Source: Elusimicrobia bacterium LH_S2 | GTDB taxonomy: Bacteria; CG03; SLGR01; JAGXOG01 | DNA length: 50,528 nucleotides | Assembly: GCA_023660015.1 (NCBI GenBank) | Contig: JAGXOG010000003.1 | Location: forward strand, 1-50,528 | Reading direction: 5' to 3' | Shown: one piece after another, positions 1-10,807 of the stretch | Numbering within the stretch: the stretch's first letter is position 1 | Layout: each line of letters opens with the position of its first letter | Position numbers and translations under genes: made by a program | Notes under the pieces: generated by a model | Seen by the model: the letters and a program-made list of their open reading frames with translations, nothing else | Told to the model about the DNA's origin: nothing | Database searches by the model: none

Positions 1-2
1 AA

Positions 3-1019
3 TCTATCGCCATTCTTCCGAAAGAGATGTCAAAAGAAAGGTTTGATTGGCTTAAAAAAGTGGGGGCCGAAATTTTTGCAACCGCAGGATGTGAAAGCAA
101 TGTAAAAGAGATATACGACAAATGCCACGAACTTAAGGCCGAACTGGGCGACGATATAGTTATCCTTAACCAATTTGACGAAATTGGAAATGCCATATGG
201 CACTATGCTGTAACGGGCTCAGCCATGGAAGAAGTTTTTGATAAGGAAAAAGAAAAAGACCAGCGCCTTGCAGCGGTATGCCTTACACAGGGCTCGGCAG
301 GCACTCTGGGCTCCGGAGAATACTTAAAAACAGTCTTTCCAAAAGTTAAAGTTGCGGCCTGTGAAGCACTGCAGTGCCCGACTCTCCTTTATAACGGATA
401 CGGCGGACACCGGATAGAAGGTATCGGAGATAAACATGTTCCCTGGATACATAATCTGAGAAATACGGATATGGTAATTGATATAGACGACAATGCAACT
501 ATTGCCGTTATGCGCCTCTTTAACGAACCGGCAGGCAGAGAATTCCTTAAAGGCATCGGCATAAATGCCGAAACTGTAGATAATCTCGACCTTCTCGGCA
601 TATCTTCTATTGCTAATATTCTTTCAGCTATAAAAACTGCTAAGTATTACGAGATGAACGAAAACGACATAATATTTACCGTAGCAACTGATTCAATGGA
701 AATGTACGAATCAAGAATAACCGAATACCGCGAAAAAGAAGGCGACTATAACAGCAAAAGAGCAGCCGTCGATTACGGTAAATACATAGCGGATATCGGC
801 ATAGATTATATGCTGGAGACATCCTATTATGACAGGAAACGCATGCACAACCTTAAGTATTTCACATGGGTAGAACAGCAGAACAAAGAAGTTGATGAAC
901 TTAACGCCCAGTGGTATGACGATGATTACTGGCCTAACCGGTTTATGTCATATAAAGAATGGGACGAAAAAATCAAGGAATTTAACGACAGGACCGGCCT
1001 TCTGAAAAAATATCAATAA
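3..1019 (+). CDS. PLP-dependent cysteine synthase-like protein (beta-subunit family), 5' truncated by the window edge
   Basis: The open frame extends upstream of the ATG at 27 to the window edge (SIAILPKEMSKERF...). TQGSAGTLGSGEYLK and EALQCPTLLYNGYGGHRIEGIGDKHVPWIHNLRNTD fit a fold-type II PLP enzyme. Confidence 0.75.
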   Translation, partial: SIAILPKEMSKERFDWLKKVGAEIFATAGCESNVKEIYDKCHELKAELGDDIVILNQFDEIGNAIWHYAVTGSAMEEVFDKEKEKDQRLAAVCLTQGSAGTLGSGEYLKTVFPKVKVAACEALQCPTLLYNGYGGHRIEGIGDKHVPWIHNLRNTDMVIDIDDNATIAVMRLFNEPAGREFLKGIGINAETVDNLDLLGISSIANILSAIKTAKYYEMNENDIIFTVATDSMEMYESRITEYREKEGDYNSKRAAVDYGKYIADIGIDYMLETSYYDRKRMHNLKYFTWVEQQNKEVDELNAQWYDDDYWPNRFMSYKEWDEKIKEFNDRTGLLKKYQ

Positions 1020-2145
1020 GAAGAAAAACTTTTTATTACTTCTCTTTGCCGGGATACTGGCAAAAGGAGCCTGGGATCTTTTAATACCAGTTCTGCCACC
1101 TTATCTGCTAAAGGCTCTTAATTCTCCGGTTCTTACCGGCGTTATCATGGGCTCGGCGCCGGTCTTAACCTTGCTGCTTAGGCCTTATATCAGCAGACAG
1201 ATATATCTACACGGAGCTAAACGCTTTATATTTACAGGCCTCATCGCATCGTTTACGGGAACTTTGCTTTTTCCTTATTTTTCTACTTTCTGGCCACTCT
1301 TAATTTTAAGAACGATACAGGGAAGCGGCCTTATTCTCTTTTTTTTCTCATCTCTTACTATGGTGAGTTTAATAATTCCCGCCGGACGGAGTGGGGAGCT
1401 TTTCGGCATATATACCACGGTATTTATCTTTCCCCTCCTTTTTTCCCCATTTCTGGGATCATATATAACAAACCGTCTCTCTTTTTCGATACTTACTAAA
1501 ATCTCCGGGGGAGTTATTACAGCTTCGGCTATTCTTGTCTTCTTTATAGATAAATTCGCCCGACAAGACAAAAGAAAGAAAGGTGATATAAGTATTCGGC
1601 CTATCTTAAAAGACAGAAAGACCTTAGCTCCCTTACTTTTAATATTTTTTATTATTACCTGTGACGCCGGACTTGTAGTTTTTTTACCCATAGCCGCCGG
1701 AAAATATAATATACCAAACTTTACTTTATATTTTTCGGTTTTTGCTCTTTCTACAATAACTTTAAGACTCTCGCTCGGGAAAAAATTTGACCTTCATTCC
1801 CGGAAAAAACTTATAACCATCAGTAGTTTTACCATAGCCGCAGGCATCTTTATACTTTCCCGGCTGACGTTTCCCGCCCTGATTATTGCCGGCCTAATTT
1901 ACGGGGCAGGATATGCTGTAGCTGACTCAAACCTGCTTCCCTATATTTTTGATCAGTTATCGGATACTCCAAAAGAAGCTGCGGTAACTACCTACAGTAT
2001 TGCTTTTGACAGCGCATACCTGGCAGGACCGGTCTTTCTGGGAAGTATTGCTGAAATGACCAGCTATCCAGATCTATTTTTATTTGCCGCTGCGCTGATT
2101 ACAGCTGCAGGCATACTCTTTATTTTTACAAGCCGAGAAGTATAA
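1012..2145 (+). CDS. MFS transporter; 5' end uncertain because no canonical start precedes the first TM segment
   Basis: The frame is open after the TGA at 1003-1005 and encodes INKKKNFLLLLFAGILAKGAWDLLIPVLPPYLLKALNSPVLTGVIMG..., with many TM segments. The first ATG (1147) would remove TM1. Confidence 0.6.
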   Translation: MNKKKNFLLLLFAGILAKGAWDLLIPVLPPYLLKALNSPVLTGVIMGSAPVLTLLLRPYISRQIYLHGAKRFIFTGLIASFTGTLLFPYFSTFWPLLILRTIQGSGLILFFFSSLTMVSLIIPAGRSGELFGIYTTVFIFPLLFSPFLGSYITNRLSFSILTKISGGVITASAILVFFIDKFARQDKRKKGDISIRPILKDRKTLAPLLLIFFIITCDAGLVVFLPIAAGKYNIPNFTLYFSVFALSTITLRLSLGKKFDLHSRKKLITISSFTIAAGIFILSRLTFPALIIAGLIYGAGYAVADSNLLPYIFDQLSDTPKEAAVTTYSIAFDSAYLAGPVFLGSIAEMTSYPDLFLFAAALITAAGILFIFTSREV

Positions 2146-2151
2146 ATAAAG

Positions 2152-2838
2152 ATGCTATATTTAGATAACGCAGCTACAAGTTTTCCGAAGTCACCCGGAG
2201 TCGCAAGAGGCGGTAAACGATTATTTAACTAATTACGGTGTCTCCTCCGGGCGAAATAGTTATCCGACAGCGGTAAAAGTAACCAAAGCAATATTTAACT
2301 GCCGGTAGAACTTATCTGAAATTTTTAATATAACCGACCCTTCAAGAATTGCGTTTTCTTTAAATGCCACCGCTTCTTTAAATACCGCATTAAAAGGACT
2401 TTTGAAAAACCATTCTACCGTACTGACTTTATCACTGGAACATAACGCTAAATCTGGCCGCTGAATTATTTAACGGAAACCAGGCAAATTAATATATTAA
2501 CTCTTAAATCTAATAAAAACGGCTACATATTAAGAGAGATGATATAACCTTTTATTTAATTCAACAACTTGAACGAATACCTAATTAACTTTATACGATC
2601 CGGCGACGGGGATAAGAAAACCTCGCCGGTTTCCTTTAATATGGAGGGTAAAAAACCTTCGGAGATTGCCGCCGAATTAAACAGTCTCAATATCTGCGTA
2701 AGGAGAGGACTTCACTGCGCGCCACAGGCACATAAATTTTTTAATACCTATCCGGAAGGTACCATAAAAGCTTCGGCAGGATATTTCACTAAAAAAGAAG
2801 ATATTGATATATTGATTGAGAGCCTAAAAAAGATATAA
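2152..2838 (+). pseudogene. Class V aminotransferase / cysteine desulfurase family remnant
   Basis: Family motifs are scattered over different frames: MLYLDNAATSFPKSPGVARG, NYGVSSGRNSYPTAVKVTKAIFN, NITDPSRIAFSLNATASLNTALKGLLK, then C-terminal VSFNMEGKKPSEIAAELNSLNICVRRGLHCAPQAHKFFNTYPEGTIKASAGYFTKKEDIDILIESLKKI. Internal stops, and most of the middle is missing. Confidence 0.85.
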
Positions 2839-2841
2839 GCT

Positions 2842-3060
2842 GTGAAAAATTATATAATCACCTTTGAAAATACCTACCGAATTATGGAAACGGAAAAAAA
2901 CTATCCGGAATATTTAAAGGAATCACCACCATCCCCACCCCTGAATATATCTCAACTAACTGCGGAGTTTCTCTTGCTCTGTTTTCGGAAAAAGAAGAAT
3001 CCGTTATTAGAGAAACTCTACAAAAGGAAGGCATTAAATTTTCCAAAATAGTTAAAACTT
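2842..3060 (+). pseudogene. DUF3343 (putative Se/S carrier-like) protein with a single-nucleotide frameshift
   Basis: GTG start gives VKNYIITFENTYRIMETEK. After the A7 run (2894-2900) the conserved sequence continues in another frame: KLSGIFKGITTIPTPEYISTNCGVSLALFSEKEESVIRETLQKEGIKFSKIVKT*. Confidence 0.75.
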
Positions 3061-3073
3061 AAAAACTATTTTT
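3046..3073. terminator. Possible bidirectional terminator hairpin between convergent genes
   Basis: AAAATAGTT...AACTATTTTT inverted repeat between the converging + strand remnant and the - strand ftsB-like gene; AT-only stem. Confidence 0.35.
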
Positions 3074-3344
3074 CTTCTTTTAAATAAAACTTAATTTCTC
3101 CCGGTTCGACAAGTCCCATCCGCTGCCGGGCGATAAATTTCACATAATCTTCTTTAGTTTTTATCCATTCAAGATTCTGTTTTAAAGTAGCATTTCTTTC
3201 TTCAAGCATAGCAATCTTTTCCCGGTAATAATTCTCATCTTCCTTCAGCTTGATTATATTTTTGAAATTAGATATAGAAAATAATATTACCGCTACCGCA
3301 GCGCCAACTATTATATATATAAGTTTTGAACCCGATCCTTTCAT
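3066..3344 (-). CDS. FtsB/DivIC-like septum formation initiator family protein
   Basis: Small protein with an N-terminal TM, coiled coil, and YVKFIARQRMGLVEPGEIKFYL tail typical of FtsB/DivIC. Confidence 0.8.
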   Translation of the reverse strand: MKGSGSKLIYIIVGAAVAVILFSISNFKNIIKLKEDENYYREKIAMLEERNATLKQNLEWIKTKEDYVKFIARQRMGLVEPGEIKFYLKEEK

Positions 3345-3431
3345 ATGCTTATATTAATTTATCTCTGTTAAAAATACTGCTTCTCTCAAATCTTACAGCA
3401 CGGATTATAAAAATTTTCAACTACACCCCGC

Positions 3432-4986
<1,555 letters not shown>

Positions 4987-5068
4987 TTTAACTCCTGTTT
5001 TATATATTTTTAACTAACCGTTATTTTTATGAAATAGACTATTTGTACGCTGACCTTAAGAAATAATA

Positions 5069-5977
5069 TCAATTATCTTTATTTTTTTCAAGCAGTTTCA
5101 GTCCCCGGGCGCCCACAATGCCGGCCGTAAAAAATATCAGATAATAAAATAGTTCTCCGGCAGAAGTTGGCATTATATTTCGGGCGGTTATTATCGCTAT
5201 ATCAACTTTTTCGGCTAAAACTGTATTCGGATAAGCTTTAAACGGCCAGAGCACTATAAGCGACCCTGCCACCAGCCCGACCAGAAAGGAAAGGGTCTTA
5301 TCCCTTTGTTTATGTAAAAGATATTGCATAACCCTAACAAAAAATACCAGTCCCGCAAGGCAACCAAGGCCGAATATTGTAAGCACCCTAAAAGAATCCA
5401 AAGTAGGATGAAATAAAAAAGATTTTATATTGGTAATTATCGGTTGATAAACCCCGAGTATCAAAAGAATAAAAGAACCGCTTATCCCCGGAAGTATCAT
5501 TGCTGATATAGCTACAGCAGCGCTTATAAATAGAGTAAACAAAGACAAATCGGCGCCGGGGGCGGCAAACCGAAACCAGTAAATAAAATAGACCAACAAA
5601 ATTCCGGGAATTATATATATGATATTTTTAAAGTTTTTTTTCTCAATCATCCTGTAAGGTATGACCACAGAAGCAATTATGAGACCGGCGAAAAATGCAA
5701 GAGTGGGCCCCGGATGGAACTTTAAAAGATAATCCATAATCCATGCCAGCCCGGCTATGGCCATTAACGCCCCTCCAAATAGTTGAAGGAGAAATGCTCC
5801 GTCGGCTTTCTTAAATTCGCTCTTAAATTTTGAAGGGTTGAAAATATTAAAACTTAATTTATTCACCGCATCAATAAGACGTGTATATATACCCAGCACC
5901 AGGGCAAAAGTCCCTCCGCTTACCCCGGGTATAATATTTGCCAGGCCTATAAGCAATCCTTTAATTACATTAATCAT
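5069..5977 (-). CDS. DUF368 family membrane protein (polyprenyl-phosphate transporter family)
   Basis: GLLIGLANIIPGVSGGTFALVLGIY and AISAMILPGISGSFILLILGVY, the paired PGxSG motifs of DUF368. Confidence 0.9.
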   Translation of the reverse strand: MINVIKGLLIGLANIIPGVSGGTFALVLGIYTRLIDAVNKLSFNIFNPSKFKSEFKKADGAFLLQLFGGALMAIAGLAWIMDYLLKFHPGPTLAFFAGLIIASVVIPYRMIEKKNFKNIIYIIPGILLVYFIYWFRFAAPGADLSLFTLFISAAVAISAMILPGISGSFILLILGVYQPIITNIKSFLFHPTLDSFRVLTIFGLGCLAGLVFFVRVMQYLLHKQRDKTLSFLVGLVAGSLIVLWPFKAYPNTVLAEKVDIAIITARNIMPTSAGELFYYLIFFTAGIVGARGLKLLEKNKDN

Positions 5978-6281
5978 ATCTGTAAATAACCTCTTTTAAA
6001 TTTTCTACTGCCCCGTTTTTTACCATTACCCCCTCTTTTTTAAGGAGTTCCCTTTTCCTCTTAATGCCTCCGGGCGGCGTGTAATTGCCTATTTTTCCGT
6101 CATTTCTTATTACCCGATGACAGGGAATATGAGGGTAGTTCTCATTTGAAGCCATCGCCCGGCCTACTGCCCGGTAGGCTCTTGTGTTTAGCTGGCCGGC
6201 AATAATTTTATAAGTAGTAACCCTGCCTTTAGGTATCCGGCAGACCATCTTTAAACAGAGGGATCTAAAATTACCGTCCAT
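5970..6281 (-). CDS. Methylated-DNA-[protein]-cysteine S-methyltransferase family protein
   Basis: IPKGRVTTYKIIAGQLNTRAYRAVGRAMASNENYPHIPCHRVIRNDGKIGNYTPPGG, with the active-site PCHR. Confidence 0.92.
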   Translation of the reverse strand: MDGNFRSLCLKMVCRIPKGRVTTYKIIAGQLNTRAYRAVGRAMASNENYPHIPCHRVIRNDGKIGNYTPPGGIKRKRELLKKEGVMVKNGAVENLKEVIYRYD

Positions 6282-6326
6282 AATCTATACCGGATTAATA
6301 AAACCTGATTTAGATGTCATCAGCAG

Positions 6327-7007
6327 TTAATCTGTTAGTTTATTTCTCAGCTTTGAAAGAGTAGGAATTATGATATTCGAATTTTTGATTTTTATAAGTT
6401 TTTCTTCCTTAAGTTCTTTGAGATTGCGGGAAATAACCTCCCGGGCCGTTCCTACGAGCTCGCTTAATTCCTGGTGTGTAATTCCAATTTCTATATCCTT
6501 GCCCCCCTTCACTGTTTTCTGCCTGTCAGCCTCGGCTACAAGACACATAACGAGCCGGTCTTTTACCTTGTGAAAAGCAAACATTTCTATCTCTTTATCT
6601 GCATTGCGTAGCCTAGCAGAGAGCGTCTTTGATATGGTAAGCAGTATCCTGGGCTTGCTTATTAAGAACTTTTGAAAATTAATATGGGTTATTACATAAA
6701 GCCGGGTATCTTCAAGGGCCAAAGCATAAGCCGAACGCTTGTTTTTCTCCAGCAGGGCCATCTCTCCGAAAAAATCTCCGTCGCTGAGATAGTCAAACGT
6801 CTTAACCTGGCCGGAGGAAGAGATCTTATATATCTTAATTTGACCCTCAACTACTATATAAAATCTGTCCCCTTCATCGGTCTCTGAAAATATATGTTCG
6901 TTCTTCACGCAGGTTTTCTTGAAAAATATCTTTTCAATTTCTTTTAAATCTTTGTCATTGAGATTTTTAAATATAGGGACTTTTTTAAGTATGTTAAATA
7001 ATGTCAT
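6327..7007 (-). CDS. Crp/Fnr family transcriptional regulator
   Basis: Cyclic nucleotide-binding domain (LSDGDFFGEMALLEKNKRSAYALALEDTRLYVI) and HTH (ITHQELSELVGTAREVISRNLKELKEEKLI). The ATG at 7007 is preferred over the ORF-track TTG at 7043. Confidence 0.9.
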   Translation of the reverse strand: MTLFNILKKVPIFKNLNDKDLKEIEKIFFKKTCVKNEHIFSETDEGDRFYIVVEGQIKIYKISSSGQVKTFDYLSDGDFFGEMALLEKNKRSAYALALEDTRLYVITHINFQKFLISKPRILLTISKTLSARLRNADKEIEMFAFHKVKDRLVMCLVAEADRQKTVKGGKDIEIGITHQELSELVGTAREVISRNLKELKEEKLIKIKNSNIIIPTLSKLRNKLTD

Positions 7008-7019
7008 ATTATGGATTTT

Positions 7020-7054
7020 ATTTTTTACTTCTTTTTTTGTCAAATAATTGACAA
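7020..7054 (-). promoter_or_regulatory. Candidate promoter and palindromic operator of the crp/fnr gene
   Basis: Perfect palindrome TTGTCAA-ATAA-TTGACAA (7037-7054). On the - strand it supplies a TTGACA -35 followed 17 nt later by TAAAAT, just upstream of the ATG at 7007. Confidence 0.5.
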
Positions 7055-7192
7055 CTTTTTTATTGAAATTAAAAAAAAGAAGAACTTTTTGTTAGAAAAT
7101 ATGTTTATGTTTAAAATGAAGAAAAGAAATAGAACCGTCCCCTTTTTTACAAAATGGAGCGAACGAAAGGATGGGATAAAAATATCATTGAA

Positions 7193-7492
7193 TCAGATAA
7201 AATTAAATAGAGTGATTAAAACGCCGATGATTATGAAACCCCAGACGATTTTCTTATCTTGGCTCTCAAATCTGCTATCCATTGCTTCAAATCTGCGGTC
7301 CATTTTCTCATCCAGTGCTGTAATCCGCTGGTTGAGAGTATATTCAAGGTGGTTAATTCTGTCTTCTAAATGGTTAATTCTGTCTTCTATTCTGCCTACT
7401 TGTTCCGATAAATTCCGAACATCATTTTCAAATCCGCTGGATTTACCTTCTAAAGTAGAAACTCTTTCTGCCAGTGATTTTGCATTTGCCAT
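7193..7492 (-). CDS. Small coiled-coil protein with a C-terminal TM anchor
   Basis: Heptad-rich sequence with tandem DRINHLE units and C-terminal IVWGFIIIGVLITLFNFI. Confidence 0.6.
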   Translation of the reverse strand: MANAKSLAERVSTLEGKSSGFENDVRNLSEQVGRIEDRINHLEDRINHLEYTLNQRITALDEKMDRRFEAMDSRFESQDKKIVWGFIIIGVLITLFNFI

Positions 7493-7579
7493 TAAAAACT
7501 CCTCCTTATTTTCTTTAAGGCATTTGAATGATATAATAAGAATGGAAAATTGTCAAATTTTTTTATTGAATGACCTGTA

Positions 7580-9592
7580 TTATTCCCTGTGAAACCTGTA
7601 ATCCGTATCCATTATTTGGCCTTCTTCATTACTTATGATATCCCCGTAAAGCCCAGCTTTGGTCTCTGGAAAAGCCGATATATTAAAAAGCACCCAGAAT
7701 TCATATTCATCACCCCTGTTAATAAAACGCAGATTAGATTCCCAGCAGTGCATATCCCACGTAATGTTAAGGCTCTTTTGAATAAACCGGTCAAATTTGT
7801 AATCCCATTTTTTTACAGAGCTACGCTGTGAATAAAACTGCAAACCCGACTCTATGGTAAAAGCCCCGATGCGCCTCTTAAGTTCAGCGGCTATCTCAAG
7901 CCTGAGCGGGTTTAAATAGTTATATTTAACAGTACTCTTAAAATAATTCATAATACCAATCTCAAAAAGCCAGTCTTTGTTTCTTTTATCGTAGTAATCG
8001 TATCGATTCCTAATAAAAAGATTAAAATCCTTCAATTTTAAATTTACTGTACTAAAAAATTCTCCCACCGAATGAATGTTTTCCCTGCAGAAATCATACG
8101 AGCTTCTTGTAGTTAATCTCAGCGGTCTTAATGGCCGGTAGGTGATTTTCTGGTCAAGCTTACTTGTAACTATTTTATACGGCTTACCGGCTTCCTGTTT
8201 CCATTGATAGTCCGAATCAAAAAATAATTTATTGTAAAGCCCCTGTCTCATACCGGTAAATAAGCTCACATAATGAGTAAATACTCCGCTATCGGCCGAA
8301 TATCTTATATAGTATCCAGCATCCGGAGAAAGAGTAACAAAATACTGTTTTGTAAAATCTTTGCGGTGAGAAGTAACTATTTTTGTATTCCAGTTAAAAT
8401 AAGGCTGCCAATTCTCTTTTGCTCTTATATACTTGTTTTGATAACGGGTATTGACGGAAAAATTTGAATTAAACGGCAATTTTACGGGAAGAACCCTTAA
8501 CCTTAAACCGGGCAGAATATATCTTTTTATGCGGTATTTTCCATTTTCCCATTCTTCTTCCTTATCCATTGACAACGACGCAAAATATACGGATTTAGAA
8601 TATTCAAGCGCGGCCTGCATATAGACCTTTTGCTGGTAATACTCCTGCCCGACTTGATGTATATAATGGTAATTAAACTCCCGGTCGTCAACATATTCCG
8701 CTTTCCCTCTTATGCGAAAATTTTCTTTAATTCTCTGCCACCCGATTAAATTAAATTTGTTATTCTTTCTATATTTATCATCCCTGGCCTCCGACAAACT
8801 TTCTTTCTCATTTACATAGTACCATCCCAGGTTCAGCTTTCCCCGGGCAGTGCTGTAGTTGTGACCGGCCTTAAGCCCTAATCCTATAATGCTCATATAG
8901 TCAACTCCGATATAACTTCTGGAATTTTGAGAAAACGGATATGAAATTTTTGATTTAACAAAATAGCCCTCGCGGTTACTCTTACCAACGTCGATATCAG
9001 TTCTGCTCTTTTTAGGACCGATGGTCTTAAAGTAGTAAGGGGAATATAATGCAGGAATTCCCCTTATTGTCATAAACATATTAAAAATCCTGAATTTAGA
9101 TTCCGTATCAACCAGAATATTTTTACCGGTAAATTTATAATGGGGCGGGCTGTGGTCGCAGGTGGTTAGGTCTCCCCGGGGTATAAAAAATACGGTCTTG
9201 CTTCTTATTTCTATCTCGTCGGCATATATATATAGCGGCTCGGCGGTGACTTTAGCAGTAAAAACTCTTCCCGTAGAGCTGAATATATTATATCTTATTT
9301 TTTCAGATAATAAGCTGTAATTATCAGTTTTAAATGATATGTTGCCGGATGCGTTTATTTCACCATTATTCCGGTTATAAGTCAACCGGTCCGCCCTTAA
9401 TTTTATATTCTTGTAGAGTACCCGAACATTCCCCGAAGAGGTAAGTAGATCCTTAGTATTGTCATAAGAAATAAAATCTGAATTAATATCTATTCTAACT
9501 GTCCCGGCGCTTAACCCGGCAGACAACGCGGAGGCACTATAAAGAAAAAGAAAATATGCCGCGATAATTATGCTTTTATATTTACGCCTCAT
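7580..9592 (-). CDS. lptD: LptD/OstA-like outer membrane LPS assembly protein
   Basis: Signal sequence, OstA-like N-terminal domain (GNVRVLYKNIKLRADRLTYNRNNGEINASGNISF), GIPALYSPYYFKTIGPKKSRTD, then a long beta-rich region. Confidence 0.8.
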   Translation of the reverse strand: MRRKYKSIIIAAYFLFLYSASALSAGLSAGTVRIDINSDFISYDNTKDLLTSSGNVRVLYKNIKLRADRLTYNRNNGEINASGNISFKTDNYSLLSEKIRYNIFSSTGRVFTAKVTAEPLYIYADEIEIRSKTVFFIPRGDLTTCDHSPPHYKFTGKNILVDTESKFRIFNMFMTIRGIPALYSPYYFKTIGPKKSRTDIDVGKSNREGYFVKSKISYPFSQNSRSYIGVDYMSIIGLGLKAGHNYSTARGKLNLGWYYVNEKESLSEARDDKYRKNNKFNLIGWQRIKENFRIRGKAEYVDDREFNYHYIHQVGQEYYQQKVYMQAALEYSKSVYFASLSMDKEEEWENGKYRIKRYILPGLRLRVLPVKLPFNSNFSVNTRYQNKYIRAKENWQPYFNWNTKIVTSHRKDFTKQYFVTLSPDAGYYIRYSADSGVFTHYVSLFTGMRQGLYNKLFFDSDYQWKQEAGKPYKIVTSKLDQKITYRPLRPLRLTTRSSYDFCRENIHSVGEFFSTVNLKLKDFNLFIRNRYDYYDKRNKDWLFEIGIMNYFKSTVKYNYLNPLRLEIAAELKRRIGAFTIESGLQFYSQRSSVKKWDYKFDRFIQKSLNITWDMHCWESNLRFINRGDEYEFWVLFNISAFPETKAGLYGDIISNEEGQIMDTDYRFHRE

Positions 9593-10803
9593 CTGTAAAA
9601 TTCCATAGCCGGCCGGGCAGCCGAAAAAGACCCGGTAATAAATATGATATCCTTATTATCTCGATAACTTAGTGCTGAGTTGTAAGCAGAATTAAAGTCC
9701 TTAAATACCGCACCTTTACTGCCGAAATTACGGGCTAAAATTTGGGCAGGCAGCGCCCGGCTGCCGGCTGGGGTAAAGATAAACGCCTTCTCTGTATGAG
9801 ATTTTAATAATTTCGCCATCTGCTTATAATCTTTGTCTTTATATACTCCCATTACCAGCAATATCCGGGAGGGCGACAGGAACTTTACTTCCCTGAGGAT
9901 TTCTTTTAGTGCCGCCGGATTATGGCCGGCATCAACTATATCAATTGCTCTGCTATGTACTTTTCTTATTTCAAACCTGCCCGGCAGATAGGTTTTTTTA
10001 ATGCCCCTTCTGATATTATCTTTATTTTTAAATCCTGCCAATACTGCCGCGCTGAGAGCAGCGGCGGCATTATAAGACTGAAATCGCCCCTTTAATCCCG
10101 GAGCTAATCCGGTTATTTTAAATTCTTTTCCAATATTATAATTAAAAGAATAATTTCCTTCTCCAGCCGGCGTTATGGATTCCAATCTATAATCTTGCCC
10201 TTCTTTAAAGATTCGGCATCCTTTCTTTCGGGCAATTGTACTTATTGTTTCGGTACCTGAATTATCTACTACAAAGCTTCCGGGCCTTATTATGTCTGCT
10301 TTTTCTTTTGCAATACTTTCTATTTTGTTGCCTAGATAATCTGTATGTTCAACGGCTATGGGGCATATTACCGCAACCAACTTATTTTCAACTATATTTG
10401 TAGCATCCAGCCGGCCTCCGAGACCGGCTTCCATTATACAAAATTCGCATCCTAGGTCGTAAAAATACTTTATGGCTATTGCTGTAATAATTTCAAACTT
10501 GGAAAGTTTCACTTCCGCCGCGACTTCTTTTTTCCGCAGTAATTCTATATATTTTTTAACTTCCCGGTAAGGTATATTCATTCCGTTTATTTTTATTCTT
10601 TCTCGAAAATTAAAGAGATGCGGCGAGGTATATAGCCCGGTCTTGACACCGGACTCGCGAAGTATGCTTTCAATCATTGCGGCTGTAGAGCCTTTACCGT
10701 TAGTGCCGGCGACAGAAATTACCGGTATTTTTTTGTGTGGCCGGCCCCATATATTAAGAACGGACCTCAACGCATCCAGACTAAACTCCGCCCTTTTTAG
10801 CAA
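9589..10803 (-). CDS. folC: Bifunctional folylpolyglutamate synthase/dihydrofolate synthase
   Basis: VAGTNGKGSTAAMIESIL, YTSPHLFNFRERIKING, EAGLGGRLDATNIV, VDAGHNPAALKEIL. Confidence 0.95.
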   Translation of the reverse strand: MLKRAEFSLDALRSVLNIWGRPHKKIPVISVAGTNGKGSTAAMIESILRESGVKTGLYTSPHLFNFRERIKINGMNIPYREVKKYIELLRKKEVAAEVKLSKFEIITAIAIKYFYDLGCEFCIMEAGLGGRLDATNIVENKLVAVICPIAVEHTDYLGNKIESIAKEKADIIRPGSFVVDNSGTETISTIARKKGCRIFKEGQDYRLESITPAGEGNYSFNYNIGKEFKITGLAPGLKGRFQSYNAAAALSAAVLAGFKNKDNIRRGIKKTYLPGRFEIRKVHSRAIDIVDAGHNPAALKEILREVKFLSPSRILLVMGVYKDKDYKQMAKLLKSHTEKAFIFTPAGSRALPAQILARNFGSKGAVFKDFNSAYNSALSYRDNKDIIFITGSFSAARPAMEFYR

Positions 10804-10807
10804 TTAT

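Noticed and set aside
1275-1691. 138-aa - strand ORF opposite the MFS gene
   Set aside because: The opposite strand encodes a clear multi-TM MFS protein; this ORF has a shadow-type basic composition.
7011-7592. 193-aa + strand ORF
   Set aside because: Antisense to the coiled-coil gene and the crp promoter; no recognisable domain.
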